Source: Epibacterium ulvae
GTDB taxonomy: Bacteria; Pseudomonadota; Alphaproteobacteria; Rhodobacterales; Rhodobacteraceae
Direction: 5' to 3'
Length of the DNA stretch: 64,000 nt
Assembly: GCF_018678075.1 (NCBI RefSeq)
Contig: NZ_JAHHIR010000005.1
Location: forward strand, 162,596 to 226,595
The notes under the pieces were generated by a model. It ran no database searches. It saw only the letters and a list, made by a program, of their open reading frames with translations, and was not told where the DNA came from. Numbering within the stretch: the first letter of the stretch is position 1; every line of letters starts with the position of its first letter. A program made the translations under genes and the position numbers. This document shows positions 34,229 to 42,754 of the stretch, piece by piece.

Positions 34229-35292
34229 TCCGCAGGCTCCTGATCCGGGGTTTGGGGGGCGGCTTTTTGCGCATTGGCATCGCGCATCGCGTCCAGGGAC
34301 GATTGAAAGGTGACGTAATGGGGCAGTTTGAAGTGGATGCAAAAACCCGAGCTTTCGACCCCTTCGGTGTGGTAGAGAAAGAACTCTTCCTCGGTGGCGG
34401 AGCCTTTGGCCGCGCCTTTACTGTTCAGATCCAATGTCGCGGCCGAGATGCATTTGACCTCGTTCCAGCCAAGGGTGGCGGCAAAACCAAGGCTAAGCTT
34501 GTCGCCGGATTTGGAGACCACCTCGGCTTGGGAAACCTTGACCCGTCCGGCAGAAAATTCAGTACCTTTGGGGTGTTTGACCATGACCTCAGCCTCAGCC
34601 AAGCGCAGCTCATTGACGGTTGGATGCGCCTTGCCGTAGCCACGCATCGCCGCATAGCCAAGCGCCAGCGTGCCGCCGGTGTCGGCGCGCGCCAGGCTTT
34701 GCAAAGTATGCGCGCGTTTGGAGGGAAACAGCACCGGCTCGCGGGTGACATCCGGGATATCATCGGGCCGCGTCATGTCGGGTTCGGGCAAATCCACCAG
34801 ATCATTGGCCGCCTGCCAGGCCGCGACCGAGGGCTGCGTGGCGGGTGCCGGTGTTGGCGCGGCGTCCACAGGTTTGGGTGCAAACGGCGTGCCAGTCAGA
34901 ACCTCGCTCGCCAGCAAGCGGTGCGAATAATCCAGCGTTGGCCCCAACAGCTGCCCGCCGGGAATATCCTTGAACGCGGCAGAGATACGGCGGTGGGTGA
35001 ACAGGCCGTCTTGTGCCACCGGTTCGGCGACTTGCAGACGGGGCTGCGTGGTTCGCCAGGCGCGCAGCAACAGCACCGCCTCATACAGGTCACCCCCGGT
35101 CTGGGCCAGCGCGAGGGCGGCGATGTCTTCGTCATAAAGTGACGCCTCCCCCATCACCCGGTCGATCAGATAGGGCATTGCGGCGCGAATTTCAGCCACG
35201 CGAGCGGCGTCGATTGCGCCCATCTCAGTGCGAAACAGCCGCTCGGCCTGTTCGATTGCGCGGGCACCGCCACGGGTCGCGACATAGGCCAT
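34225..35292 (-). CDS. phnI: C-P lyase core protein PhnI
   Basis: The 355-residue protein has the PhnI pattern: YVATRGGARAIEQAERL, PYLIDRVMGEASLYDEDIAALALAQTGGDLYEAVLLLRAWRTT, RRISAAFKDIPGGQLLGPTLDYSHRLL, SLARADTGGTLALGYAAMRGYGKAHPTVNELRLAEAEV and EEEFFLYHTEGVESSGFCIHFKLPHYVTFQSSLDAM. PhnI, with PhnG, PhnH and PhnL, makes the ribosyl triphosphate intermediate in E. coli. No landmark block appears missing. It overlaps phnH by one base (TGATG) and phnJ by four. Confidence 0.95.
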   Translation of the reverse strand: MAYVATRGGARAIEQAERLFRTEMGAIDAARVAEIRAAMPYLIDRVMGEASLYDEDIAALALAQTGGDLYEAVLLLRAWRTTQPRLQVAEPVAQDGLFTHRRISAAFKDIPGGQLLGPTLDYSHRLLASEVLTGTPFAPKPVDAAPTPAPATQPSVAAWQAANDLVDLPEPDMTRPDDIPDVTREPVLFPSKRAHTLQSLARADTGGTLALGYAAMRGYGKAHPTVNELRLAEAEVMVKHPKGTEFSAGRVKVSQAEVVSKSGDKLSLGFAATLGWNEVKCISAATLDLNSKGAAKGSATEEEFFLYHTEGVESSGFCIHFKLPHYVTFQSSLDAMRDANAQKAAPQTPDQEPAE

Positions 35293-35828
35293 CAGAGCAC
35301 CTCAAGTGTTGTGGAACGTGGCAGGCCCATGACCCGCGCACCGTCCAGAAGGAACAGATCAAACCCCATCGGGTAGCGGATCCGCTGCTTGCGCAGCTGC
35401 CAGAAATCCGCCGGTAGGCCCGCAATCTGCACCGTGGTTTCCCCATCGATCCCCGGCCCCGTCAGACCTAGGCGCACCCCATTGTCAAAGGTCGCGTTGA
35501 CCACCACCGTCGCGCCCGCATCGGGGTAGAGATCACTGCCGATGCAAATGTCATTAAGGGGCGCGGCTGTGGTCATCTGCCCCAGGAACACATGATCCGC
35601 CTGCGGTATCTCTGCGATCAATGCGCCGGTTTGCATCACCTGCGGCAGCAGACGCGGATCGGCGCAAGCCACTCGGCATTCGCGATCCAACAGGGCTTCG
35701 ATCACGCCCGCCTCGCCGGATGTCGGCAAGGTCTGGATCTGGCCCGGACGGCTGAGCGCCGACAAAAGTGCTGCGAAACTCGCGTTGGCGCGGGTCTCAT
35801 CCGCAGTGGGCTGGGGGACGGGTTGCAT
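35292..35828 (-). CDS. phnH: C-P lyase core protein PhnH
   Basis: The 178-residue protein starts at the ATG at 35828, which overlaps the phnG stop as TGATG; the longer frame upstream is inside phnG. Motifs are TRANASFAALLSALSRPGQIQTL, DICIGSDLYPDAGATVVVNA, LGLTGPGIDGETTVQIAGLPADFWQLRKQRIRYPMGFDLFLLD. PhnH is a fold related to PLP enzymes without the cofactor and a core subunit of the PhnGHIJ complex. Confidence 0.94.
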   Translation of the reverse strand: MQPVPQPTADETRANASFAALLSALSRPGQIQTLPTSGEAGVIEALLDRECRVACADPRLLPQVMQTGALIAEIPQADHVFLGQMTTAAPLNDICIGSDLYPDAGATVVVNATFDNGVRLGLTGPGIDGETTVQIAGLPADFWQLRKQRIRYPMGFDLFLLDGARVMGLPRSTTLEVL

Positions 35829-36262
35829 CAGAAAGTCTCCATATCCACGCGGGTGGCTTCGACCCGGCACAGGGTGGCGCGGTCTTCGTCTTCGTGCAGG
35901 CGGTGCTGGGCGGCGACAAAGGCCTGGCAGTTCGGCACGGCGAGGCCCGCGTCCAGTGCAAGATCAACCAAAGCCATGGCCATTGCCGCCTCCAGATCGC
36001 GCCCTTTGCGCATGCCGTATCCCTCATGGGGACCACGACGCAGATGTGCCTCGCTGACCAGAATTTCGCCGAGATGAAAGGCGGTTCCCTGCGCCGTGTC
36101 GCGCATGGGCAGCATCACCAGACCGGTGCGGCTGTGCAGCACCTCAAGGTCGCCGAGCTGCGGCATCAAGCCCTCGGCAAAGGGTTTCAATGCGTCCGGC
36201 GCGCTGCGGGCCAGAACGGACAGGAGATCACTGTGCGACCATTTGGTGTCGGGCTGGGGCAT
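35828..36262 (-). CDS. phnG: C-P lyase core protein PhnG
   Basis: The 144-residue protein contains SDLLSVLARSAPDALKPF, VLHSRTGLVMLPMRDTAQGTAFHLGEILVSEAHLRRGPHEGYGMRKGRDLEAAMAMALVDLALDAG and CRVEATRVDMETF, the standard PhnG blocks. It is a structural and catalytic partner in the PhnGHIJ complex. It starts 3 bases after the phnF stop, so regulator and core are one transcript. Confidence 0.94.
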   Translation of the reverse strand: MPQPDTKWSHSDLLSVLARSAPDALKPFAEGLMPQLGDLEVLHSRTGLVMLPMRDTAQGTAFHLGEILVSEAHLRRGPHEGYGMRKGRDLEAAMAMALVDLALDAGLAVPNCQAFVAAQHRLHEDEDRATLCRVEATRVDMETF

Positions 36263-36265
36263 CGC

Positions 36266-36979
36266 CTAATCCTCCAATGCGATGGCGAATTTGACCCGCA
36301 CGGCGGACCAGATCACCTGTTTGAAACTGATCGGGGTGCCATCCAACAGCGTGTCCACCGCGCGCACCACCATCACCGGCGACTGCGGGTGTTGTTTCAG
36401 CATTTTGGCTTCCTCGGCCCGCGCCATGCGGCTGTGGAGCGTCGTCTCACCGCGCAGGTAATCGGTGATACCATAGGTCTTGTAGGCCTCGGTCACCGAG
36501 CCCAGCACATCCATCCGCGCGGTGAAATCCGGGAACCGTTCAATATCGTGGTAAGAGGTGCCCATGTTGATCGGCAGCCCATTGCCAAGGGTCATGCGGC
36601 GGCTTTCATTGACCATCGCGCCCTCGACCAGGTTCAACGCTTCGGCCACCCGTTGGCGGGCGGCAACGATCTGCGCGTCCAGCAGCTCGCGTTTCAGATC
36701 AACGCCTTGCCCCTGCAAGTTCCGCCGCAGACGGGTGCGTTTTCCGATGGCATATTCCAGCAAAGGTCCGGTTTCGACAAAGGTACCGCGCCCCTGTTCA
36801 ACGCTCAGCAATCCCGCCCGCGCCAGATCCGCGACCGCACGGCGCACCGAGTGACGCCCGGCGCCGTATTTGGCCACCAGGTCAGGCTCTACCGGCAGGC
36901 GATCACCGGGTTGCAAAGATCCGTTGGAGATGTCATTGGCGATCTCATCCCGGACCAAGCGCCATTTTTCTTTCTGCAT
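36266..36979 (-). CDS. phnF: GntR-family phosphonate regulator PhnF
   Basis: The 237-residue regulator has an N-terminal winged helix-turn-helix (GDRLPVEPDLVAKYGAGRHSVRRAVADLARAGLLSVEQGRGTFVE) and a C-terminal UTRA ligand-binding domain (TSYHDIERFPDF, SRMARAEEAKMLKQHPQSPVMVVRAVDTLLDGTPISFKQVIWSAVRVKFAI). Family members repress phosphonate genes and release DNA when ligand is bound. A perfect 16-base palindrome lies 9 bases upstream of its start, so autoregulation is likely. The same palindrome elsewhere suggests control of all three phosphonate units. Confidence 0.94.
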   Translation of the reverse strand: MQKEKWRLVRDEIANDISNGSLQPGDRLPVEPDLVAKYGAGRHSVRRAVADLARAGLLSVEQGRGTFVETGPLLEYAIGKRTRLRRNLQGQGVDLKRELLDAQIVAARQRVAEALNLVEGAMVNESRRMTLGNGLPINMGTSYHDIERFPDFTARMDVLGSVTEAYKTYGITDYLRGETTLHSRMARAEEAKMLKQHPQSPVMVVRAVDTLLDGTPISFKQVIWSAVRVKFAIALED

Positions 36980-36987
36980 ATTTCACC

Positions 36988-37003
36988 ATTCATTCGAATG
37001 AAT
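36988..37003. promoter_or_regulatory. Putative PhnF operator upstream of phnF
   Basis: The perfect 16-base palindrome ATTCATTCGAATGAAT lies just upstream of the phnF start and matches the core of the site at 20381. It is the expected autoregulatory site of the phnF-to-phnM unit. Confidence 0.78.
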
Positions 37004-37098
37004 TCAAACTATGCAGGCGCGGTAACAGAGCGATGACAGCGAATTGAAGCTTTTGCCACAGGCGCGGTTTCGCCTGCGGCCCGGTGTTGTTGGTAGAA

Positions 37099-37494
37099 TT
37101 AGACGCCGCGCTCGGCAAAGACCTCTTTGGCGGCGAACAGCCCGTTCAGGGCGGCAGGAAACCCCGCATAGACCGCGATCTGCATCAAGATCTCGGTGAT
37201 TTCATCGCGAGAGAGCCCGACGTTCAACCCGGCCTCGATATGGACCTTGAGCTGCGGTATGGCGTTGCCCATGGCGGCGAGCGCAGCAATGGTGGCAATC
37301 TCGCGGTCGCGCAGGTTAAGCCCGGGGCGGCTGTAGATGTCGCCGAACGGAAATTCAAACAGATAGGTGGCAAAATCCGGCGCAATATCCGCCAGCGCAT
37401 CAATCACCCGCTGCCCCGCGTCGCCGTCAATTTCAGCCAGAGCCCGTTTGCCGCGCTGCAACCGGGTTTCGTTGTGATCTGTGGGTTCAGTCAT
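37099..37494 (-). CDS. Carboxymuconolactone decarboxylase-like protein
   Basis: The 131-residue protein starts at the ATG at 37494 (AAAGGA about 10 bases upstream); the longer frame lacks a binding site. The sequence SRPGLNLRDREIATIAALAAMGNAIPQLKVHIEAGLNVGLSRDEITEILMQIAVYAGFPAALNGLFAAKEVF is the CMD/AhpD-like helical domain. It lacks an obvious C-x-x-C redox pair, so it is closer to gamma-carboxymuconolactone decarboxylase-type proteins than to AhpD. The substrate cannot be assigned from the context. Confidence 0.85.
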   Translation of the reverse strand: MTEPTDHNETRLQRGKRALAEIDGDAGQRVIDALADIAPDFATYLFEFPFGDIYSRPGLNLRDREIATIAALAAMGNAIPQLKVHIEAGLNVGLSRDEITEILMQIAVYAGFPAALNGLFAAKEVFAERGV

Positions 37495-37654
37495 TTTGCT
37501 GCGTCCTTTTCCATGTGATCCAAATGCCGGCGGGACGGCGTAGACCCGTCCTGACGCCACATTGGCTACTGGGGTGGAGCAGCTTCAGGTCAAGCAGCAT
37601 TTTCGCCCGCGCGGCCATTGGTCAGCGCGCTGTTATCTGGCGCGGCAAAACACC

Positions 37655-37684
37655 AAACCCGCGCCTGTTTCCGGACGCGGGTTT
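37655..37684 (-). terminator. Possible terminator after rpiB
   Basis: AAACCCGCG and CGCGGGTTT form a 9-bp stem with a 12-base loop that can itself pair. On the minus strand only the short tract GGTGTTTTG follows, so termination strength is doubtful. Confidence 0.45.
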
Positions 37685-37725
37685 GCAGAAGTTCAGAAGC
37701 CTGATGGCAATTGTGTGGCGCGGGC

Positions 37726-38166
37726 TTACCCCTCGATCATATCCACACGGGTGGCGTGGCGACCGCCTTCGAATTCGGCGCCAAGGAAAGCCTCGACGAT
37801 CTCAATCGCAAGGCTTTCGCCCACAACACGCGCCCCGATCGAAAGCATATTGGCGTTGTTATGCTCGCGCGTCATGCGGGCCGAGAACGGATCGGCGCAG
37901 ACGCCGCAGCGAATGCCGGGCACCTTGTTGGCGGCCATCATAATGCCTTGCCCCGTGCCACACAGGATAATGCCCAGATCGGCCTCACCGGCGGCAACGC
38001 GCTCAGCTGCGGCCTTGCCATGCAGGGGGTAATGGGTGCTTTCCGGCGTTTGCGGGCCAATGTCGGTGACCGCAAAGCCGAGGGTTTCGGCGTGTTTGGC
38101 AATAACCTGGCGCAGTTCAATCGCGGCGTGGTCGCTGGACAGGACAAGGCGTTTTGATGTGGACAT
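37726..38166 (-). CDS. rpiB: Ribose 5-phosphate isomerase B
   Basis: The 146-residue protein shows the RpiB/LacAB fold: LVLSSDHAAIELRQVIAKHAETLGFAVTDIG, the active-site ADLGIILCGTGQGIMMAANKVPGIRCGVC, and REHNNANMLSIGARVVGESLAIEIVEAFLGAEFEGGRHATRV. It interconverts ribose 5-phosphate and ribulose 5-phosphate in the cytosol. C-P lyase yields a ribose phosphate product, so proximity to the phn genes may be useful, but rpiB has its own promoter region and may be unrelated. Confidence 0.94.
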   Translation of the reverse strand: MSTSKRLVLSSDHAAIELRQVIAKHAETLGFAVTDIGPQTPESTHYPLHGKAAAERVAAGEADLGIILCGTGQGIMMAANKVPGIRCGVCADPFSARMTREHNNANMLSIGARVVGESLAIEIVEAFLGAEFEGGRHATRVDMIEG

Positions 38167-38380
38167 GGCATCGGTTCCGTATGGCTAAAAGGGCTGTTTC
38201 GTGGACCGCATATATACAGCAACCGCCAAGGTCCAGCCCATCCCGCGTTCTGTCGCGGTTTGGGTTTCCGGGATCGGGTGTTTCTCAGGACCATAGAGAT
38301 TGCCAATGGGCAGTTCCACACAATGAGCGCGTTACGCTTCGCATTGTGGCGCGGATGGCCCAAGCGTCAGTCCTCAAACC

Positions 38381-38410
38381 AAAAAACCCCGCACCTTTTG
38401 GATGCGGGGC
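38381..38410 (-). terminator. Rho-independent terminator after mltG
   Basis: On the minus strand GCCCCGCATCC, a short loop and GGTGCGGGG form a stem followed by TTTTTT. It lies 26 bases downstream of the mltG stop. Confidence 0.88.
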
Positions 38411-38435
38411 TTTTCTGTTTCGGTGTGGCCCGTGA

Positions 38436-39590
38436 TCAGTTGTTCTGACGCTGCGCTTCGATTTCACGCCATTTGGCGACGTTGGCGTTGTGTTCGGCCA
38501 ATGTTTCGGCAAAGGCGTGGCCGCCGGTGCCATCCGCCACAAAGAAGATGTAGTCGGAGGTGTCCGGGTTCACCGCAGCCTCCAATGAGGCCAGACCCGG
38601 ATTGGCGATTGGGGTCGGTGGCAGGCCTTCGATCACATAGGTGTTCCAGGGCGTCGCGCGGCGCAGCTCGCTTTGACGCAGGCCACGGCCCAGCACGCCT
38701 TTGCCTTCGGTGACGCCATAGATCACGGTCGGGTCGGTTTGCAGACGCATGCCCCGGTTCAAACGGTTGGTAAAGACCGAGGCCACCTGACGCCGTTCAG
38801 CAGCGACGGCGGTTTCTTTTTCGATAATGGACGCGAGGATCAGCATCTCTTCTGGCGTGGTGACTGCGGCGTCTGGTGCACGCGCGGCCCAGGCGGCGGC
38901 CATGCGTTCTTGTTGGCGCTCGACCATCTGGGTCAGAACCGCCGCGCGGTCGGTGCCGGGACGGACTTCATAGCTGTCGGGTGCCAAGGCGCCTTCGGCC
39001 GGAAGATCACCGGCTGCGCCATCCAGCACGTCCAGCGATTTAAGCGCCTCAACGATCTGCCAGCTGGTCACACCTTCGGCCAAGGCAATGCGGTAGCGGG
39101 TGTCAGATTCGCCGCGCACACGCGTGTAGTCGGCAGGTGTTTCATCAATACCCGGCTGGAACTCGGCCTTTTCCACAAAACGGTTGGTGGCCGGGTCAAG
39201 TTCCCGCACTTCTGCCAGAACGCGGGTCACACCGACGCGGTAGACCACTTCGGTGCCACAGGTCGACGCGCCGCCGCGGGTGATCTGGTCGGTGATACCT
39301 TCCATCGTCGCGCCTGGGGCCACCAAATAGCTGCCGGCCTTCAACAGGCTGGTTTTATCGGCGTATTTGGCCCCAATGCGAAAGATCGGTGCCGAGCTGA
39401 CCGCGCCCTCGTCCTGCAGCTTTTCGCTGACACGGGTGAAATTGGTGCCGCTTTCGACACGCAGGCAGATGGCGGCATCCAACGGGCCGTCAGAGGTGTA
39501 TTGCGACTTTCCCCACAAGATGACGCCGCCCAGAAGGAACAGCGCCACCGCAAGGACGGTCAGCATATTGGAGGCCAGGCTGCGCCACAT
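38436..39590 (-). CDS. mltG: Endolytic peptidoglycan transglycosylase MltG (YceG-like)
   Basis: The 384-residue inner-membrane protein has one N-terminal membrane segment (LTVLAVALFLLGGVILWG). The YceG domain follows, with the catalytic Glu in LILASIIEKETAVAAERRQVASVFTNRL and the downstream blocks LQTDPTVIYGVTEG, SPYNTY-like ATPWNTYVIEGLPPTPIANPGLASLEAAVNP and YIFFVADGTGGHAF. It cleaves nascent glycan strands and sets their length. Its start directly abuts the fabF stop, so the two are co-transcribed, a pairing common in bacteria. Confidence 0.95.
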   Translation of the reverse strand: MWRSLASNMLTVLAVALFLLGGVILWGKSQYTSDGPLDAAICLRVESGTNFTRVSEKLQDEGAVSSAPIFRIGAKYADKTSLLKAGSYLVAPGATMEGITDQITRGGASTCGTEVVYRVGVTRVLAEVRELDPATNRFVEKAEFQPGIDETPADYTRVRGESDTRYRIALAEGVTSWQIVEALKSLDVLDGAAGDLPAEGALAPDSYEVRPGTDRAAVLTQMVERQQERMAAAWAARAPDAAVTTPEEMLILASIIEKETAVAAERRQVASVFTNRLNRGMRLQTDPTVIYGVTEGKGVLGRGLRQSELRRATPWNTYVIEGLPPTPIANPGLASLEAAVNPDTSDYIFFVADGTGGHAFAETLAEHNANVAKWREIEAQRQNN

Positions 39591-40856
39591 TTACTCAGTC
39601 TTTCCGAAGATAACCGAGGCGTTGGTGCCGCCAAAGCCAAAGGAGTTCGAAAGGGCCACGTTGATCTTGCGTTCGCGTTTGGCGTTGGGCGCCAGATCGA
39701 CCGGGGTGTCCACGGCTGGATTGTCCAGGTTGATGGTCGGCGGGGCGACTTGATCGCGAATCGCCAGGATCGAGAAGATCGCCTCAATCGCGCCAGCTGC
39801 ACCCAACAGGTGACCGGTGGCGGATTTGGTCGAGGACATGGTGACGTTGGCGGCGTGATCGCCCAGCATGCGTTCAACCGCACCCAGTTCGATAGTGTCG
39901 GCCATGGTCGAGGTGCCGTGGGCGTTGATGTAATCCAGATCTTCCGGCTTCAGTTTGGCGCTGGCCAGCGCCGCATTCATCGAGCGTTCTGCACCATCGC
40001 CGTCCTCGGACGGAGCCGTGATGTGATAGGCGTCGCCGGACATGCCGTAGCCCAGAACCTCGGCATAGATTTTTGCGCCGCGTGCTTTGGCGTGGTCATA
40101 GTCTTCCAGAACCACAACACCCGCGCCTTCGCCCATGACAAAACCGTCGCGATCCGCATCATAAGGGCGGCTGGCGGCTTTGGGATCGTCGGCGCGTTTG
40201 GTCGACAGGGCCTTACAGGCGTTAAAGCCCGCAATGCCGATTTCACAAATCGCAGCCTCGGCCCCGCCGGCAATCATCACTTCGGCGTCTCCTGCGCGGA
40301 TCATGCGAGACGCATCGCCAATAGCGTGTGCGCCTGTGGAACAGGCGGTTACCACCGAGTGGTTCGGTCCTTTGAACCCGTGACGGATCGAGACCTGACC
40401 AGAGATCAGGTTGATCAATGCGCCGGGAATAAAGAAGGGCGACACGCGACGGGCGCCTTTTTCTTTGATCATCACGGCAGTGTCGGCAATCGACGACAGC
40501 CCCCCGATGCCAGAGCCAATCATAACGCCGGTGCGCAGACGGCTTTCTTCGTCCTCGGGCGTCCAGCCCGCATCCTGAACAGCCATTTCCGCCGCCGCGA
40601 TACCATAGAGGATAAAGTCGTCGATCTTCTTCTGATCTTTCTTGATCACCCAGTCACTTGGGTTGAAGGTCGCATCCGCGCCGTCACCGCGCGGAACTTC
40701 GCAGGCATAGGTGGTCGCGACGCCGCTCTCTACAGCATCAAAGCGTGTGATCGGGCCAGCACCGGACTGCCCGTCCAATAGACGAGTCCATGATTCCTCT
40801 ACGCCGCTCGCCAACGGAGTTACCAGACCCAATCCTGTCACAACTACTCGACGCAT
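39591..40856 (-). CDS. fabF: 3-oxoacyl-ACP synthase II
   Basis: The 421-residue condensing enzyme has the Cys-His-His triad in VVTACSTGAHAIGDASRM, INAHGTSTMADTIE and SATGHLLGAAGAIEAIFSI, and the C-terminal LSNSFGFGGTNASVIF. It elongates acyl-ACP with malonyl-ACP in fatty acid synthesis. It belongs functionally with acpP, fabG and fabD, which lie upstream on the same strand. It is separated from acpP by a HisA-like gene and a 390-base region that may hold a small RNA. Confidence 0.97.
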   Translation of the reverse strand: MRRVVVTGLGLVTPLASGVEESWTRLLDGQSGAGPITRFDAVESGVATTYACEVPRGDGADATFNPSDWVIKKDQKKIDDFILYGIAAAEMAVQDAGWTPEDEESRLRTGVMIGSGIGGLSSIADTAVMIKEKGARRVSPFFIPGALINLISGQVSIRHGFKGPNHSVVTACSTGAHAIGDASRMIRAGDAEVMIAGGAEAAICEIGIAGFNACKALSTKRADDPKAASRPYDADRDGFVMGEGAGVVVLEDYDHAKARGAKIYAEVLGYGMSGDAYHITAPSEDGDGAERSMNAALASAKLKPEDLDYINAHGTSTMADTIELGAVERMLGDHAANVTMSSTKSATGHLLGAAGAIEAIFSILAIRDQVAPPTINLDNPAVDTPVDLAPNAKRERKINVALSNSFGFGGTNASVIFGKTE

Positions 40857-41030
40857 TCTTTGCTCTCCTCTGCCTCGGCAATACCGGACACCAAATAGCT
40901 TGGAATGGCGTATGGGCGCAAGTGGCGGTTAACCAGTAGGCGCAACTGCGTTTAAATGGAGATTTCCCGATAATTTTTTATGCCGGTTAAGACTTTCGCA
41001 ATAATTTCAAGTGCAGGTTGTACGCATTAC

Positions 41031-41122
41031 GTAAGGAACTACCCCCCAAAAACACCCGCTTTTGGTTCCAAGGGTGAGACCGCGCGGGTTGAGGACCCCC
41101 TGCCTCAACCCGTGCATTTTTC
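41031..41122 (+). ncRNA. Candidate small RNA between fabF and the HisA-like gene
   Basis: A plus-strand hairpin CGGGTTGAGG/CCTCAACCCG (41085-41112, 8-base loop) is followed by TGCATTTTT, a good terminator form. No plus-strand gene precedes it for several kilobases. Just upstream, GGAA plus CCAAAA pairs with TTTTGG plus TTCC (41035-41069) around a CTACCCC bulge and an ACACCCGC loop. This looks like a structured transcript with exposed C-rich loops. Neither promoter nor 5' end can be fixed; the rest of the 390-base gap (40857-41246) holds nothing else I can support. Confidence 0.4.
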
Positions 41123-41246
41123 CGCCGCATTGCCGCGAAAGAGCACGCGATCTACTGCGCCGTCGCAACAGTCTGATTCTCGGAAATTGCTTCCCCGTGG
41201 CACTGGGTCGCAATTGTTGCGCGTGTCCTCGTGGTGAACATCTTGA

Positions 41247-41990
41247 TCACAACATGGCGGCAATCGGCTCCGGTTCGGGCCGCGCCGTCTCCAGCGCATG
41301 GGCGAGGTCGAAATGCTGCTGTATCAACGCCGTGCCAACCAAAGTGCCTGCGATATTGCGGACGTATTTCAGACGCGCGATGTCATCCAAGGTGCGCACG
41401 ATCCCGCTGGCAATAACCGGAGAGCGCACCGATCGCGCCAGCCCTGAAATCAGCGCCAGAGGTTCTTCCACGTCGCCGATGTCATTGTCGATGTCGGTCA
41501 CGATGAATCCCGCCAAGGGCAACGGATCATAGGCGCGCATCATGGCCTTGGGCTCCCAGGCACCAGTGGCGCGCCAGCCTTCGGTCATCACCTTGCCTTG
41601 CCAGACATCCACCGACACCACGATCTGATCCGGGTAATGGTGCGCCAGCTCCATGATCAGACGCGGATCGCGGGCTGCCATCGTCGACAGAACCACCCGG
41701 CCCACGCCGCGGTCAATCCAGTCGGTGACGTGTTTTTCCGTCCGCAAGCCGCCTGCGAATTGCACCGGCACCTGCGCCGCGCGCACCAGATCGGCCATAA
41801 ACTCTGTCTGATTATAGTCCCCCTGCACCGCATTCAGATCGGTCAGATGGATCCATTCCGCCCCCGTGGCAGCATAATCGCGCACACAGGCCTTGGGATC
41901 GCTGTGCCAGATGATCGGATCATCCAGACATCCCTGTTCCAGAACCACACAGGCACCGTTCAAAATCTGTAGTGTCGGGTATATCATCAT
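41247..41990 (-). CDS. HisA-like TIM barrel protein with altered active site
   Basis: The 247-residue protein starts at the ATG at 41990 (GGGAGG 9 bases upstream). It is related to HisA/HisF: GAEWIHLTDLNAVQGD, VPVQFAGGLRTEKHVTDWIDRGVGRVVLSTMAARDP, IVVSVDVWQGKVMTEGWRATGAWEP, GFIVTDIDNDIGDVEEPLALISGLA and PVIASGIVRTLDDIARL keep the phosphate-binding loops. The strand 1 catalytic Asp8 of HisA is Gln8 here (YPTLQILNG instead of PAIDL), while the second acid, Asp128, is kept. It is therefore probably not a working ProFAR isomerase. No his genes are nearby; it sits among fatty acid genes. Confidence 0.82.
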   Translation of the reverse strand: MMIYPTLQILNGACVVLEQGCLDDPIIWHSDPKACVRDYAATGAEWIHLTDLNAVQGDYNQTEFMADLVRAAQVPVQFAGGLRTEKHVTDWIDRGVGRVVLSTMAARDPRLIMELAHHYPDQIVVSVDVWQGKVMTEGWRATGAWEPKAMMRAYDPLPLAGFIVTDIDNDIGDVEEPLALISGLARSVRSPVIASGIVRTLDDIARLKYVRNIAGTLVGTALIQQHFDLAHALETARPEPEPIAAML

Positions 41991-42216
41991 GGTCTGCGCC
42001 CTCCCCTTTGCGCGTCTCAGATGACCTGCCCCAATAACCCAACGTTTCGCGTTGTTGTGGGGGCACCATATCATATTCGACGCCGCGCATGGATGGCGTT
42101 CTGTGTAGTGTCATCCGGCGCGCGCATTTCCGCCCAAATCACATTTCCGCACATTCAAGGGGTGACGTACAAAAAAGGCGCCGCCCCGACCTGGGACAGC
42201 ACCTGGAATACAGAAT

Positions 42217-42232
42217 GATCCGTTTTCGGATC
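42217..42232 (-). terminator. Short hairpin after acpP
   Basis: GATCCG and CGGATC form a 6-bp stem with a TTTT loop 5 bases beyond the acpP stop. No T tract follows, so it may be an RNA 3' end stabiliser or a weak terminator. Confidence 0.35.
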
Positions 42233-42237
42233 GAAGC

Positions 42238-42471
42238 TTAGGAAGCCTCAGAGATGAATTTGACCGCGTCGCCAAAAGTCTGGATGGTTTCGGCCGCATC
42301 ATCAGGGATCTCGATGCCGAACTCTTCTTCGAAGGCCATGACCAGCTCGACGGTGTCCAGGCTGTCTGCGCCCAGGTCGTCGATGAACGAGGCGTTCTCG
42401 GTCACTTTTTCTTCTTCAACACCCAGGTGCTCTACAACGATCTTTTTAACACGATCTGCGACGTCGCTCAT
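42238..42471 (-). CDS. acpP: Acyl carrier protein
   Basis: The 77-residue acidic protein contains [33 protein letters not shown]; Ser37 in the DSL motif receives the 4'-phosphopantetheine arm. It carries growing acyl chains. It lies downstream of fabG on the same strand after a 283-base gap (42472-42754) that probably holds its own strong promoter and contains no gene I can support. Confidence 0.98.
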   Translation of the reverse strand: MSDVADRVKKIVVEHLGVEEEKVTENASFIDDLGADSLDTVELVMAFEEEFGIEIPDDAAETIQTFGDAVKFISEAS

Positions 42472-42754
42472 GTCATTTCCTCATTTTTTCAGGGCCTAAG
42501 CCCGGTTTTTGCCGTTGCCCGATCGGGGTGGCGTTCATTGCCCGATCTGGGCGGTTGGCTCCCCCTGATAGGAGGAGACCCGCACTGTACAGATGCACAT
42601 GCGGGCACGAATATGCGCCGCCCTATAACACAGACTTTAGCCGACGCAAACGTTTTCACATCGTTAATCTCTCACGAATGAGGGCGACGTGACGTCTGGC
42701 GCAAGATGGGCGTCTGGCGGGGCTAAAGCAAGCCCTACCCCACCAAATTCCCTA

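Noticed and set aside
35768..37036. 422-codon open frame on the plus strand
   Set aside because: It is antisense to phnG and phnF, both recognised along their whole length.
37515..38157. Overlapping plus-strand frames near rpiB
   Set aside because: They are antisense to rpiB or cross its terminator region; none has a start signal or a recognisable motif.
38673..40781. 702-codon open frame on the plus strand
   Set aside because: It is antisense to mltG and fabF, which have clear family motifs. The frame is open because of high GC at third positions, and its translation has no domain-like pattern.
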